NCBI GenBank assembly: GCA_003241055.1
Contig: QFOD01000026.1
Span: 1 to 64,000 of the forward strand
DNA length: 64,000 bases
Origin: Roseateles depolymerans
GTDB lineage: Bacteria; Pseudomonadota; Gammaproteobacteria; Burkholderiales; Burkholderiaceae_C
Direction: 5' to 3'
Shown here one piece after another: positions 24,006 through 32,800 of the stretch; positions within the stretch are counted from its first letter, which is position 1; each line of letters opens with the position of its first letter. The position numbers and the translations under genes are program-made. The notes beneath the pieces were generated by a model that made no database searches, was not told the DNA's origin, and was given only the letters and a program-made list of their open reading frames with translations.

Positions 24006-24575
24006 ATGGCAATCAAGACCAAGCAATACCTGGCCCTGGCGGCGCTGGGCCTGGCACTGTCCGCCGCGCAGGCGTCCAGCGTCGAGTTGAGCCTGCTCAG
24101 CGCCACGGCCGGCGTGACCAATGCGGCCGCCGCCGTGGATGGCTTCGTGCCCGCCAACGGCACGCCCTGGCAGACCACGGCCGCCTGGTGGCAGTCGACG
24201 TCGGATGCCATCGTGTTCAGCTTCGACCAGGCCTACCACCTGTCGTCGGCCACCGTGACGGCCGACTGGAACGACGTCTACCGTTTCTACGTCTCGCAGG
24301 ACGGCGTGAACTTCACGCCGCTGTTCACCGTGTCGGGCCTGTTCGACCAGAACGCCGTGAGCTCCGGCCAGGTGACGATGACCGCCTCCTTCGCCGCCAC
24401 GGCCGAGGCCTACCAGTACCTGAAGGTCCAGGCGCTGATGGGTGACAACGCCTTCGCGCTGGGCGAGATTTCGCTGAATGGCACGGTCGCCGCGGTGCCC
24501 GAGCCGGGCACGCTGGCCTTCATGGCCGGTGGCCTGGGTCTGCTGGCGTTGGCGGCACGTCGCCGCAAGGCCTGA
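24006..24575 (+). CDS. PEP-CTERM sorting domain-containing protein
   Basis: This 189-residue secreted protein has a signal peptide (MAIKTKQYLALAALGLALSAAQA). A discoidin-like beta-sandwich pattern follows, with FSFDQAYHLSSATVTADWND and YRFYVSQDGVNFTPL resembling galactose-binding-like domains. The sorting signal is AVPEPGTLAFMAGGLGLLAL with a terminal RRRKA. The ATG at 24006 has GGAG 6 bases upstream. An earlier in-frame start adds a non-signal sequence. Confidence 0.87.
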   Translation: MAIKTKQYLALAALGLALSAAQASSVELSLLSATAGVTNAAAAVDGFVPANGTPWQTTAAWWQSTSDAIVFSFDQAYHLSSATVTADWNDVYRFYVSQDGVNFTPLFTVSGLFDQNAVSSGQVTMTASFAATAEAYQYLKVQALMGDNAFALGEISLNGTVAAVPEPGTLAFMAGGLGLLALAARRRKA

Positions 24576-24612
24576 CCCGCCCAGGCGGCCATGCCGCCGC
24601 GCGCTGCAACGA

Positions 24613-24638
24613 AAAAGGGCTGATCACTCAGCCCTTTT
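24613..24638. terminator. Bidirectional rho-independent terminator
   Basis: An 11-bp stem AAAAGGGCTGA/TCAGCCCTTTT with loop TCAC carries T-tracts on both strands. It serves the converging PEP-CTERM gene and queE. Confidence 0.93.
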
Positions 24639-24658
24639 CTCATGGTGGATGCCGTGTC

Positions 24659-25312
24659 TCAGGCGATGCCCACCACCTTGTGCATCTGCACCGACAGCTG
24701 CCACTGCGGGTGCTTCATGCAGTAGTCCACCGCGGCGCGGGTGTGCTCGCGCTGCAGCACCGAATCCATGGGTTGCAGGAAGAAGTGCTGGAAGTTCAGC
24801 CTGGCAAAGCGCTCGGGCTGGGCCAGCGGCTGCGGGTAGACCAGCTTGAGCTCGTGGCCGGCGGTCAGCACCAGCGGCGCATCGGCCTTGGGGCTCACGC
24901 AGATCCAGTCCAGCCCCGGCGGCGCGGGCTGCGTGCCATTGGTTTCCACCGCCACCTCGAAGCCGCGCGCGTGCAGCGCGTTGATCAGCGCCTCGTCCAG
25001 CTGCAGCAGCGGCTCGCCGCCGGTGCACACCACATAGGGCCGGCCGGGCAAGGCCTGGCCCTCATCGGACGCCGGCCGCGGCCACTTGGAGGCGATCACG
25101 TCCGCCAGCTGTTCGGCGGTGGCGAACTTGCCACCGCCCTCGCCATCGGTGCCGACGAAGTCGGTGTCGCAGAAGGTGCAGACGGCGCTGGCGCGGTCCT
25201 GCTCGCGGCCGCTCCACAGGTTGCAGCCGGCAAAGCGGCAGAACACCGCGGCCCGGCCGGCCTGGGCGCCCTCACCTTGCAGCGTGTAGAAGAGTTCCTT
25301 GACCGAGTACAT
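24659..25312 (-). CDS. queE: 7-carboxy-7-deazaguanine synthase QueE (radical SAM)
   Basis: This 217-residue radical-SAM enzyme converts 6-carboxytetrahydropterin to 7-carboxy-7-deazaguanine in queuosine biosynthesis. Its [4Fe-4S] cysteines are Cys30, Cys45 and Cys48, a CX14CX2C spacing instead of the common CX3CX2C. This enlarged loop is known from Burkholderia multivorans QueE. VVCTGGEPLLQLD is the GGE SAM-binding motif. The start at 25312 gives MYSVKELFYTLQGEG, the normal N-terminus. It lies 11 bp after queD in the same operon. Confidence 0.95.
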   Translation of the reverse strand: MYSVKELFYTLQGEGAQAGRAAVFCRFAGCNLWSGREQDRASAVCTFCDTDFVGTDGEGGGKFATAEQLADVIASKWPRPASDEGQALPGRPYVVCTGGEPLLQLDEALINALHARGFEVAVETNGTQPAPPGLDWICVSPKADAPLVLTAGHELKLVYPQPLAQPERFARLNFQHFFLQPMDSVLQREHTRAAVDYCMKHPQWQLSVQMHKVVGIA

Positions 25313-25323
25313 GGGCGGCTCCG

Positions 25324-26436
25324 TCAGACGGGGATGAGTTCCTGCGAATCCGCGCGGCTGACGATGGCGCCGTTGCCGCGGGTTTCGTAGAGATCCACCC
25401 GGTCGATCTGCGGCAGCACCGCCCCGCCCTCGCGCAGCACCCAGGCCGCCAGGCTGGCCGTGTCGCCGTCGGGCAGGCCGGCCAGCTCGTGCAGCGGGTG
25501 GTGGTCCAGGCGCTTGAACAGCGGGTTGAACAGCGTTTTCACGTCGCCGAAATCCACCGTCCAGCCCATCACCGCGTCCAGTGGCGCGGCCAGGTGCAGG
25601 CGCAGCGTGAAGGTGTGGCCGTGGATGCCGCCCAGCGGGTGGCCGGCGGGCGCGTGGTTCAGGCGCACCGCGCTGTCCAGCGTCATCTCCTTCCAGATGC
25701 GGTAGTGCGTGCCGTTGAAGTTGGCGCCGCTGGAGCCGGTTTCGTACACCGTCACCCAGCTCAGCTCGGGCAGTACCGGCTTGAGGCGCTGCCACAGCCA
25801 GGCCGAGATCACCTCGCTGGTGGGGTTCTCCAGGCCTTCGATCTGGTTCAGGCACTGGTAGTTCAGCGCCATGTGCAGCGGGGCCCAGACCTCGTCCAGG
25901 TGGTCGTAGTCGATGGCCAGTGCGCGCTCGCCCAGGTCGGCATTGGCATGCAGGATGACCTCGAAGCCATGGCCGTGCATGCGGCCGCACTTGTGGCCCA
26001 GCGGCACGTTGGGCAGCTGGTGGGCGGCCTGGAAGCGGTAGCGCCGCCAGACATGGGCCTGGCCGGCGGCGTCCAGGTCCACGCCGCTGTGGGCGGTGCT
26101 CTGCACCCCCACCTGGCGTATGCCGGAGACCTGGGTGGCCAGGTGGGCGCGCACCCAGCGGGCCAGGTTCTCGTCGGTGGGGTCGGGCAGGTGGTCGTTC
26201 AGCAGCGCGTGGTCCAGCGGCGCGACGGCGTCCGCCATCAGGCCGCGCAGCAGTTCGACCTCGCCGCCCGGAAATCCGCCCGAGGCCGCGGCCCAGCCGG
26301 GTCGAAGGTCGGCCCTGACGGTGGCGAAATAGCTGTGGCCGTGCAGGCCATGGCTGCGGTGCGTGGCGGGCAGGGCGGGAATGCGGCAGGCGGACTCGAA
26401 GCCGGCCGATCCGCAGTGCAGGACGGAAACTGACAT
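25324..26436 (-). CDS. queD: QueD-like 6-carboxytetrahydropterin synthase with three tandem PTPS domains
   Basis: This 370-residue protein is about three times the length of E. coli QueD (about 120) and contains three PTPS T-fold units. Domain 1 (about 5-115) has H32-G-H34 and L74-D75-H76, but Cys17 replaces the first zinc His and Ser28 the catalytic Cys. Domain 2 (about 130-242) has H139, C150, H154 and H156, but the LDHH motif has become L191-N192-Y193-Q194. Domain 3 (about 245-357) has H272-G-H274 and L310-D311-H312, but Val257 and Leu268 replace His and Cys. Glu232 and Glu351 keep the substrate Glu. With queE 11 bp downstream, the product is the queuosine precursor 6-carboxytetrahydropterin. 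Confidence 0.93.
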   Translation of the reverse strand: MSVSVLHCGSAGFESACRIPALPATHRSHGLHGHSYFATVRADLRPGWAAASGGFPGGEVELLRGLMADAVAPLDHALLNDHLPDPTDENLARWVRAHLATQVSGIRQVGVQSTAHSGVDLDAAGQAHVWRRYRFQAAHQLPNVPLGHKCGRMHGHGFEVILHANADLGERALAIDYDHLDEVWAPLHMALNYQCLNQIEGLENPTSEVISAWLWQRLKPVLPELSWVTVYETGSSGANFNGTHYRIWKEMTLDSAVRLNHAPAGHPLGGIHGHTFTLRLHLAAPLDAVMGWTVDFGDVKTLFNPLFKRLDHHPLHELAGLPDGDTASLAAWVLREGGAVLPQIDRVDLYETRGNGAIVSRADSQELIPV

Positions 26437-26490
26437 GCCGCGATTGTCGCGCCCGGCTTGACTTCAAGCCCGCTTGAGCTTTTAGGCTGC

Positions 26491-27864
26491 ATGGCCATGA
26501 CCGTATCCGCACCTGCTTCCCATTCGCCCGCCCCCGTTGCGCCGCCGCCGGCCGATGCCCTCTTCGCCCCCGGTCGCCGTGCTGCCTGCGTGGGCGCCGT
26601 CGCGCTGATCTCCATGCTGGCCTTCGAGTCCATCGCCGTGGCCACCGCCATGCCTGCGGTGGCCCAGGGCCTGAACGGCCTGGGCCTGTACGCGCTGGCC
26701 TTTGGCGCCACGCTGGCCACCTCGGTGCTGGGCATGGTGGCGGCCGGCGAGCTGTGTGACAAGCGCGGTCCCTACCGTGCCACGCTGGGCGGCCTGGCGC
26801 TCTTCCTGGCTGGCCTGCTGCTGGCGGGCTTTGCGCAGCACATGGGCCATCTGGTGCTGGGCCGGGCGCTGCAGGGCCTGGGCAGCGGGGTGCTGGGCGT
26901 GTCGCTCTACGTGGGGGTGGCGCGGGTGATCCCGCCGGCGCTGCACCCGCGCCTGTTTGCGCTCTTCGCCGCGGCCTGGGTGATGCCGGGGCTGCTGGGG
27001 CCGGCGCTGGCGTCGGGCCTGGTGCAGGTGCTGGGCTGGCGCGCGGTGTTCCTGGCGGTGGCCGCGGTGGTGCCGGTGGCTGCGGCGTTGATGCTGCCGT
27101 CGCTGCGCCGGGCCGGCGGCGGCAGTGGCGATGTGTTGCGCTGGACGCGGCTGGGCTGGGCCCTGCTGGCCAGCGGTGGCGCGCTGGCCCTGCATGCGGC
27201 CAGCCAGCAGCAGGCGCTGGGCCAGGGCCTCTTGTTCGCGGGCGGGCTGCTGGCCGCGTTGACGGCCGCCCATCGACTGCTGCCAGCGGGCGCGCTGACG
27301 GCGGCACGCGGCCTGCCCACGGTCATCCTGCTGCGCGGTCTGATCGCCGCGGCCTTTGCCAGCGCCGAGGCCTTCATCCCGCTGCTGCTGACCGGCGAGT
27401 TCGGCTGGAGCCTGGGCCAGGCCGGCCTGGCGCTGAGTGCCGGGGCCGTCACCTGGAGCCTGGGCAGCGCCATCCAGGCACGCGTGAGTGGCGACGTCTG
27501 GCGCCGCCGCCTGCTGACGGCTGGTTTCACGCTGGCCAGTGCGGGCCTGTTGCTGGTGATGTCGCCGCTGCTGCTGAGCTGGCCGGCCGCCCTGGTGCTG
27601 GCCGGCTGGGCCTGCACCGGCCTGGGCATAGGGCTGTCCTTCCCCATGCTGTCGGTGCTGCTGCTGAAGCTCTCGCCGCCGGACCGCCAGGGGGCGAATG
27701 CATCGGCGCTGCAGCTGAGCGATGCGCTGACCAGCAGCGCCGCGCTGGCGCTGGCCGGCCTGCTGTTCGACCCGGCGAGCCGCCAGGTACTGCCGGTGCT
27801 GGCGCTCGCCTGGGCGCTGGCGGCGGCGGCGGCCTGGCTGAGCCCGCGCGCCTGGAAGGCCTGA
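26491..27864 (+). CDS. Major facilitator superfamily transporter
   Basis: This 457-residue inner-membrane protein has about 14 hydrophobic segments and MFS marks such as GELCDKRGPYRATLGG (loop 2-3 motif A position) and LGRALQGLGSGVLGVSLYVG (motif B/C region). The drug:H+ antiporter type is likely, though the substrate is unknown. ATG codons at 26491 and 26497 are both possible, and an AGG lies 6 bases before the first. It is divergent from queD across 54 bp. Confidence 0.87.
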   Translation: MAMTVSAPASHSPAPVAPPPADALFAPGRRAACVGAVALISMLAFESIAVATAMPAVAQGLNGLGLYALAFGATLATSVLGMVAAGELCDKRGPYRATLGGLALFLAGLLLAGFAQHMGHLVLGRALQGLGSGVLGVSLYVGVARVIPPALHPRLFALFAAAWVMPGLLGPALASGLVQVLGWRAVFLAVAAVVPVAAALMLPSLRRAGGGSGDVLRWTRLGWALLASGGALALHAASQQQALGQGLLFAGGLLAALTAAHRLLPAGALTAARGLPTVILLRGLIAAAFASAEAFIPLLLTGEFGWSLGQAGLALSAGAVTWSLGSAIQARVSGDVWRRRLLTAGFTLASAGLLLVMSPLLLSWPAALVLAGWACTGLGIGLSFPMLSVLLLKLSPPDRQGANASALQLSDALTSSAALALAGLLFDPASRQVLPVLALAWALAAAAAWLSPRAWKA

Positions 27865-27868
27865 CGCC

Positions 27869-27910
27869 GCCATGGCCCGCCGCTGGCCCGGCAGGCCGGC
27901 GGCCCGTGGC
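27869..27910 (+). terminator. Imperfect long hairpin after the MFS gene
   Basis: A 14-bp stem with two mismatches (27869-27882 with 27897-27910) lies 4 bp after the stop codon. No U-tract follows. It may terminate or stabilise the mRNA. Confidence 0.35.
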
Positions 27911-28004
27911 TCCTGCGGGCGATGCCGCGCGGCCCGGGGTTGAGGAGCATCACGGCTTCACGAGGTGTGGCGCGTCGCCGCGCCGTTTCATGTGGGAGTC
28001 GTTC

Positions 28005-29027
28005 ATGGTTCGTCGATCGCTGGGCTGTCTGCCCCCTCTGTTGGCTCTGCTGATGGCCGCGCCCCCGGAAGCCGGGGCCCAGGTGCAGAACCGCCGCCTG
28101 GTGCTGGAGGTCGAACTGCAGCGCCAGGGGCCGGTGCAGTCGGGCGCCGAGCGGGGCAGCCAGAAGCTGCAGCAGCGCTGGCAGCTCAGCGCGCTGCTGC
28201 AGAGCGATGGCACCCGCCATCCGTACAACCCGCTGGACCCGCAGGACCAGCGCCGCCAGCTTGAGCAGGCCCAGAAGGCCACCGCCCGCATGGCGCCGAT
28301 GTCCGCCGCAGCGCCGGATGCCCGCGCGCTGCAGGCCCTGCAGGCAAATGCCCAGGCGCTGATGACCCGGTGCGGCCAGGACTCAGCCTGCCTGATGCGC
28401 GAGGCGGCGGCGCTGAACGCACCCGCCGTGGCCCGCGGTGACCCGGCCGTGCGGGCCCGCCTGCAGGCCTATGGCCAGGCGGCAGCGGCCTGCGAGCGTC
28501 AAGCGGCAGGGCGGGCCCGGGAGGCCTGTCAGGCCGATGCCCGGCGGCAGGCTGGCGGCGGCGTGGACGACACGCGCGACGAGGAGCTGCCGACCCCCTA
28601 TCTGGTGTTCAACGGCGTGCCGGCCTGCGGGCTGCAGATGCAGGGCCGGATCGAGGAGCGGGTCGACGGCAGCTTCGGCGATGTGCAGGGCCAGGTGCCC
28701 TACGCGGAAACCACGCGGGGCGAGGAAGCCCGTCGCGACGACACGCCCTGCCCCACGCTGCAGGCGGTGCTGGATACGCGCAGTGGCCGGGTGTGGACGG
28801 CGCTGTCGCTGGTGCCGCAGCAGGTGCGGGGCGTGCACACCCGCCAGGAGGGCGGCCGTCAGCCGCAGCGCAGCGAGGGCGACCAGGCGCTGCGCTGGCA
28901 TGAGGCACAGGCGTGGCTGCAGCAAGGCCTGCTGCGGCTCAGTGACCAGGGGCGCGACGAGGCGCGCTTTCCGCTGCCCGGCGGGCAGACCGAAATCCGC
29001 ATGCGCTGGAGTTTCCGCCCCGCCTGA
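28005..29027 (+). CDS. Hypothetical periplasmic protein
   Basis: This 340-residue protein has a signal peptide (MVRRSLGCLPPLLALLMAAPPEAGAQ). It continues with a Gln/Arg/Ala-rich helical middle (about 90-190, with RRQLEQAQKATARMAPM) and a C-terminal part with cysteines in MTRCGQDSACL, CERQAAGRAREAC, VPACGLQ and DTPCPTL, so disulfides are likely. GGGAG lies 6 bases before the ATG at 28005. No family is recognised. It converges with the receiver gene downstream. Confidence 0.7.
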   Translation: MVRRSLGCLPPLLALLMAAPPEAGAQVQNRRLVLEVELQRQGPVQSGAERGSQKLQQRWQLSALLQSDGTRHPYNPLDPQDQRRQLEQAQKATARMAPMSAAAPDARALQALQANAQALMTRCGQDSACLMREAAALNAPAVARGDPAVRARLQAYGQAAAACERQAAGRAREACQADARRQAGGGVDDTRDEELPTPYLVFNGVPACGLQMQGRIEERVDGSFGDVQGQVPYAETTRGEEARRDDTPCPTLQAVLDTRSGRVWTALSLVPQQVRGVHTRQEGGRQPQRSEGDQALRWHEAQAWLQQGLLRLSDQGRDEARFPLPGGQTEIRMRWSFRPA

Positions 29028-29048
29028 GGGCCAGGGCGTGCCGCTTTG

Positions 29049-29732
29049 TCAGGCCGTGGCGGCGGGCGGCGGCATGCGCCGGGCCTTGCGCGAACCCGCC
29101 TGGCGCAGCGGCAGCAGGGATTCGACCCGCTTGAGCAGCTCGCGGTCGTTCCAGGGCTTCTTGAAGATGCCGTAGACGCCCTCGATCTGGCCGACCCGGC
29201 CATGCAGTTCGTCGTGGCCGGTGATCGCGATGATGGGCAGATCTTCGGTGGCCATCGCGCCGCGCACGTCGGCAATCAGCTCGAAGCCGTCCTTGTTGGG
29301 CATTTCCAGGTCGGTGATCAGCACCGCCACCTCGGGCCGGGCGTCGAGCTGGGCCAGGGCTTCGTTGCCGTCGTTGACCTGCAGCACCTGCAGGCCGGCG
29401 CCCTCGAGCAGACGGCGCAGCTTGGTGCGCACGACGGTGGAGTCGTCGGCCACCAGCACCACCGGCGCGGCCGGCGGCTCGGCCACGACGGGCGGCGGTG
29501 CCATCGGCGTGGGGGCGGTCACGAAGGGGCTGGCCATCGTTGGCCCGGGCACGCCCGGCAGCGGGGGCAGACCTGGAATCTGGCCCGGCGCAGGGGGCGG
29601 CGTGTAGTCGCTCGGCGGACGGCGGTAGTCGTCACGCTTGAACGCGGCAATGAGCACGATGACCGCGAGCGGTATCGCGATCAGTACCGGCATCAGGTAG
29701 GCGCCCAGCAACTCCTGCAACTCTTGAACCAT
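29049..29732 (-). CDS. Membrane-anchored response-regulator receiver protein
   Basis: This 227-residue protein has an N-terminal transmembrane helix (about 12-31). A Pro-rich linker (35-90) leads to a CheY-like receiver (91-210) with acidic pair D96-D97, phosphoacceptor Asp141 in VLITDLEMPNKDG, Thr in AITGH and Lys in FKKPW. There is no output domain. A receiver tethered to the inner face of the membrane is uncommon. It stands next to the divergent propeller-GGDEF gene, so the two may share a signalling pathway. Confidence 0.87.
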   Translation of the reverse strand: MVQELQELLGAYLMPVLIAIPLAVIVLIAAFKRDDYRRPPSDYTPPPAPGQIPGLPPLPGVPGPTMASPFVTAPTPMAPPPVVAEPPAAPVVLVADDSTVVRTKLRRLLEGAGLQVLQVNDGNEALAQLDARPEVAVLITDLEMPNKDGFELIADVRGAMATEDLPIIAITGHDELHGRVGQIEGVYGIFKKPWNDRELLKRVESLLPLRQAGSRKARRMPPPAATA

Positions 29733-29880
29733 CTCTGCCTCGGCAATTCAGGGCAGGCAGCCTAACACCGCAGGGCGACAGTCTCCAAAGGGGGAATGCC
29801 CGTCTGGCCGGCATGGTGGCGGCACGAACAGGCACAACCGCACGCTCCGCGGGCCGGCCCGCCGGTGGGGGCTGTGTAGC

Positions 29881-32800
29881 ATGCCGGTCATGCAAATCCT
29901 GACCCGCGGCCTGGCGGCTTTGCTGCTGCTGGGCGTGGCGGCAGCCGCAACGGGCGCTCCTGCCCCGGCTCCCCAGGCCACGCTGGAGGTGCAGTTCCGC
30001 AGCGTGCCCGTGCCGGAAAACACCTCGCCCCTGCTGTCGCAGGACAGCGCCGGCTTCATCTGGATTTCCACCAGCAAGGGTCTGACCCGCTACGACGGCT
30101 ACCGCCTGCGGCCCATCGAGCTGGCGGGCAGCAGCGTGTCGGAGCGCAACCTGGGCTGGGTGAGGGCGCTGGCGCCGACGCGCGACGGCCGCATGTGGAT
30201 AGGCACGGAGTTCCGCGGGCTCAAGGTCTACGACCCGGCGCAGGACCGCGTCATCAGCCAGGATGCGCCGGCTGACGGCGAGCCGCTGCGCGCGCCGATC
30301 CGGGCGCTGGCCGAGGACGGTGCCGGCGACCTCTGGGTGGGCACGCTGGGGCGCGGGCTGTTCCGCTATCTGCCCGCGGCCCGGCGCTTTGAGGGCCTGC
30401 CGCTGCAGGTGGATGGAGAACCCGAGCTGCGGGTGCTGGCCCTGCAACTGGCGCAGGACGGCACCCTCTGGGTCGGCCACTGGCGGGGCGTGTCGCGCTG
30501 CAAGGCGGGCCGCTGCGAAACGCTGGCCGACTCCACCAAGGGCGACGGCACCGCCGTGCTGGCCCTGGCCGAAGGGCGCGACGGTCGCCTCTGGCTGGGA
30601 ACACAGGGCGGCCGGCTGGGCGTGATCGAACAGGGCCAGCTGCGCTGGGTGCACGAGCAGCTGACGCCGGTCCAGGCGCTGGCCGAGGCCGCCGACGGCC
30701 GCCTGTGGGCGGGCACCAAGAGCGGCGTGCTGTGGCTGGACTCGGCCACCGGCGTGATCGAGCGCAGGCTGCGCCACGACCCGCGGCGGCTGACCGGCTT
30801 GGCCGGCAACGACATCAGCGCGCTGCTGCGCGACCGCAGCGGCGCCATGTGGCTGAGCGGCTACGGCCTGGGCGTGCAGCGCCATCTGCACCATCCGGCC
30901 CTGGCGGTGCGCGGCGCCGATGCCGACCCGGGCAGCGCGCTGGCCGACCCCGACGTGCGCGCCCTGCTGACGCTGAGCAACGGCGAGGTGCTGGCGCCCA
31001 CGCAGAGTGGCGTGGTGGCCCGGCTGGACGGTCGCCCGGGGCAGGGCCTGGCGACGCTGGGCCGCTGGGCGCGCGAGCGCCACACGGTGGTCGAGCAGAT
31101 GGCCGAGGCGCTGGACGGCAGCATCTGGGCCGCCGGTGGGGGCCGCCTCGAACACCGCGAGGCCAATGGCCGTCTGCTGCGCGACTGGCCACTGGACGGC
31201 GGGCGTGCGCAGCGCCTGCTGTTCGCCCCCGACGGCTCCTTGTGGCTGGCCATGCAGGAAGGCTTGTTCATGCTGCCCGCACCCGATGCGCCGGCATTGC
31301 AGCGCGTCGGTCTGGCCGATGGCAAGCCGCTGCACGGCGGCATCTACGCGCTGACGCTGGAGCCGCGCAGCGGCACGCTCTGGGTGGGCGGCCAGCCGGG
31401 CCTGTTCCGTTGGCAGCCCAGGGGGCTGGTGCCCGTGCCGCAGGCGCCCGAGGCCACGCTGGGCAGCCCCGTGGTGCTGGGCCTGCTGTGGGGCCGAGAC
31501 GGCACGCTGTGGGTGGACACGCCCATCAGCGGGCTGCACCACCTGACGGGCTGGGACGACCAGGGCCGCGCACGCTTCGACCGGGTCAGCGAGCACCTGG
31601 GCCTGGAGGGCGTATTCGGCGGCAATCTGCACGAGGACAGCCAGGGCCGCATCTGGAGCCAGCTGCATGTCTACGATCCCCATGCGGGCCGGGTCGACAG
31701 CTTCGGCAGCGCCGAAGGGGCCTCGTTCGGCAGCTACTGGTTCTTCGCCAGCACGCGCTTGCCGGATGGCAGCCTGCTGTTCGGCGGCAGCCGCGGGCTG
31801 CTGCGCGTGCGACCCGAGGCCTATTCGGCCCGGGCAGGCAGCCCGCCGCTGGTGGTGAGCGCGCTGCGGGTCAACGGTCAGCCGCATGCGGCACCTGGGC
31901 CGTCGCAGCGCCTGCAGCTGCCACCCGGCACACGCAGCCTCAGCGTGGAATTTGCCGCGCTGGACTATGCGGACCCTCAGCGTCTGCGCTACCAGTACCG
32001 CCTGGTGGGCCTGGACAACGACTGGACCGCCGTGGACGCCGGCGCGCGCAACCCCAGCTTCGGGCCGCTCAAGCCAGGGCATTACGCGCTGCAGGTACGC
32101 GCGTCGGCCCACCATGCGCTCTGGGGGCCTGAGCAGCTGAACCTGGCCATCGACCTGGCCCCGGCCTGGTGGGAAACCTGGTGGGAAACCTGGTGGGCGC
32201 GTGGTGGTGGCGTGCTGCTCGCGCTGCTGGCTGTGTGGGGCTGGGTGCGCTGGCGCACCGGCTGGCTGCGGCAGCGCCAGGCCGAGCTGCAGCGCCTGGT
32301 GGACGAGCGCACGGCCGAGCTGCGCGAGCTCAGCCTCACCGATGCGCTGACCGGCCTGCGCAACCGGCGCTATCTGGAGCTGCGTCTGGAGGACGACCTG
32401 CGGCTGTGCCTGCGGCGTTTCGAGAATCAGGATGGCAGCGGGCCGGGTCCCGACAGCGACCTGCTGCTGATGCTGCTGGATCTGGACCACTTCAAGCGCA
32501 TCAACGACCGCTACGGCCACGCGGCCGGCGACGCGGTGCTGGTGCAGGTGGCCGAGCGGCTGCGCGCCGAATTCCGCGAGACCGACTCGCTGGTGCGCTG
32601 GGGCGGCGAGGAGATCCTGGTGCTGGTGCGCGAGACCCATCGCGACGACGCCGCCGAGCTGGCGCGGCGGGTCTGTGCCGCGGTGCACGAGCGGCCGTTC
32701 GAGATCGCGCCCGGGCAGAGCGTCGGCATGACGGTGTCGCTGGGCTTCGTGGCCTTTCCGCTGGACCCGCACCAGCCCCGGCTGTGGGACTGGCGTGCCT

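Noticed and set aside
25313..27307. N-terminal extension of queE to an 882-residue frame
   Set aside because: The true QueE starts at 25312 with the conserved MYSVKELFYTLQGEG. The extension overlaps queD and an MFS gene in other frames.
29632..32772. 1046-residue minus-strand frame opposite the GGDEF gene
   Set aside because: The plus strand encodes a clear propeller-GGDEF protein. The opposite frame has no domains and overlaps the receiver gene start.
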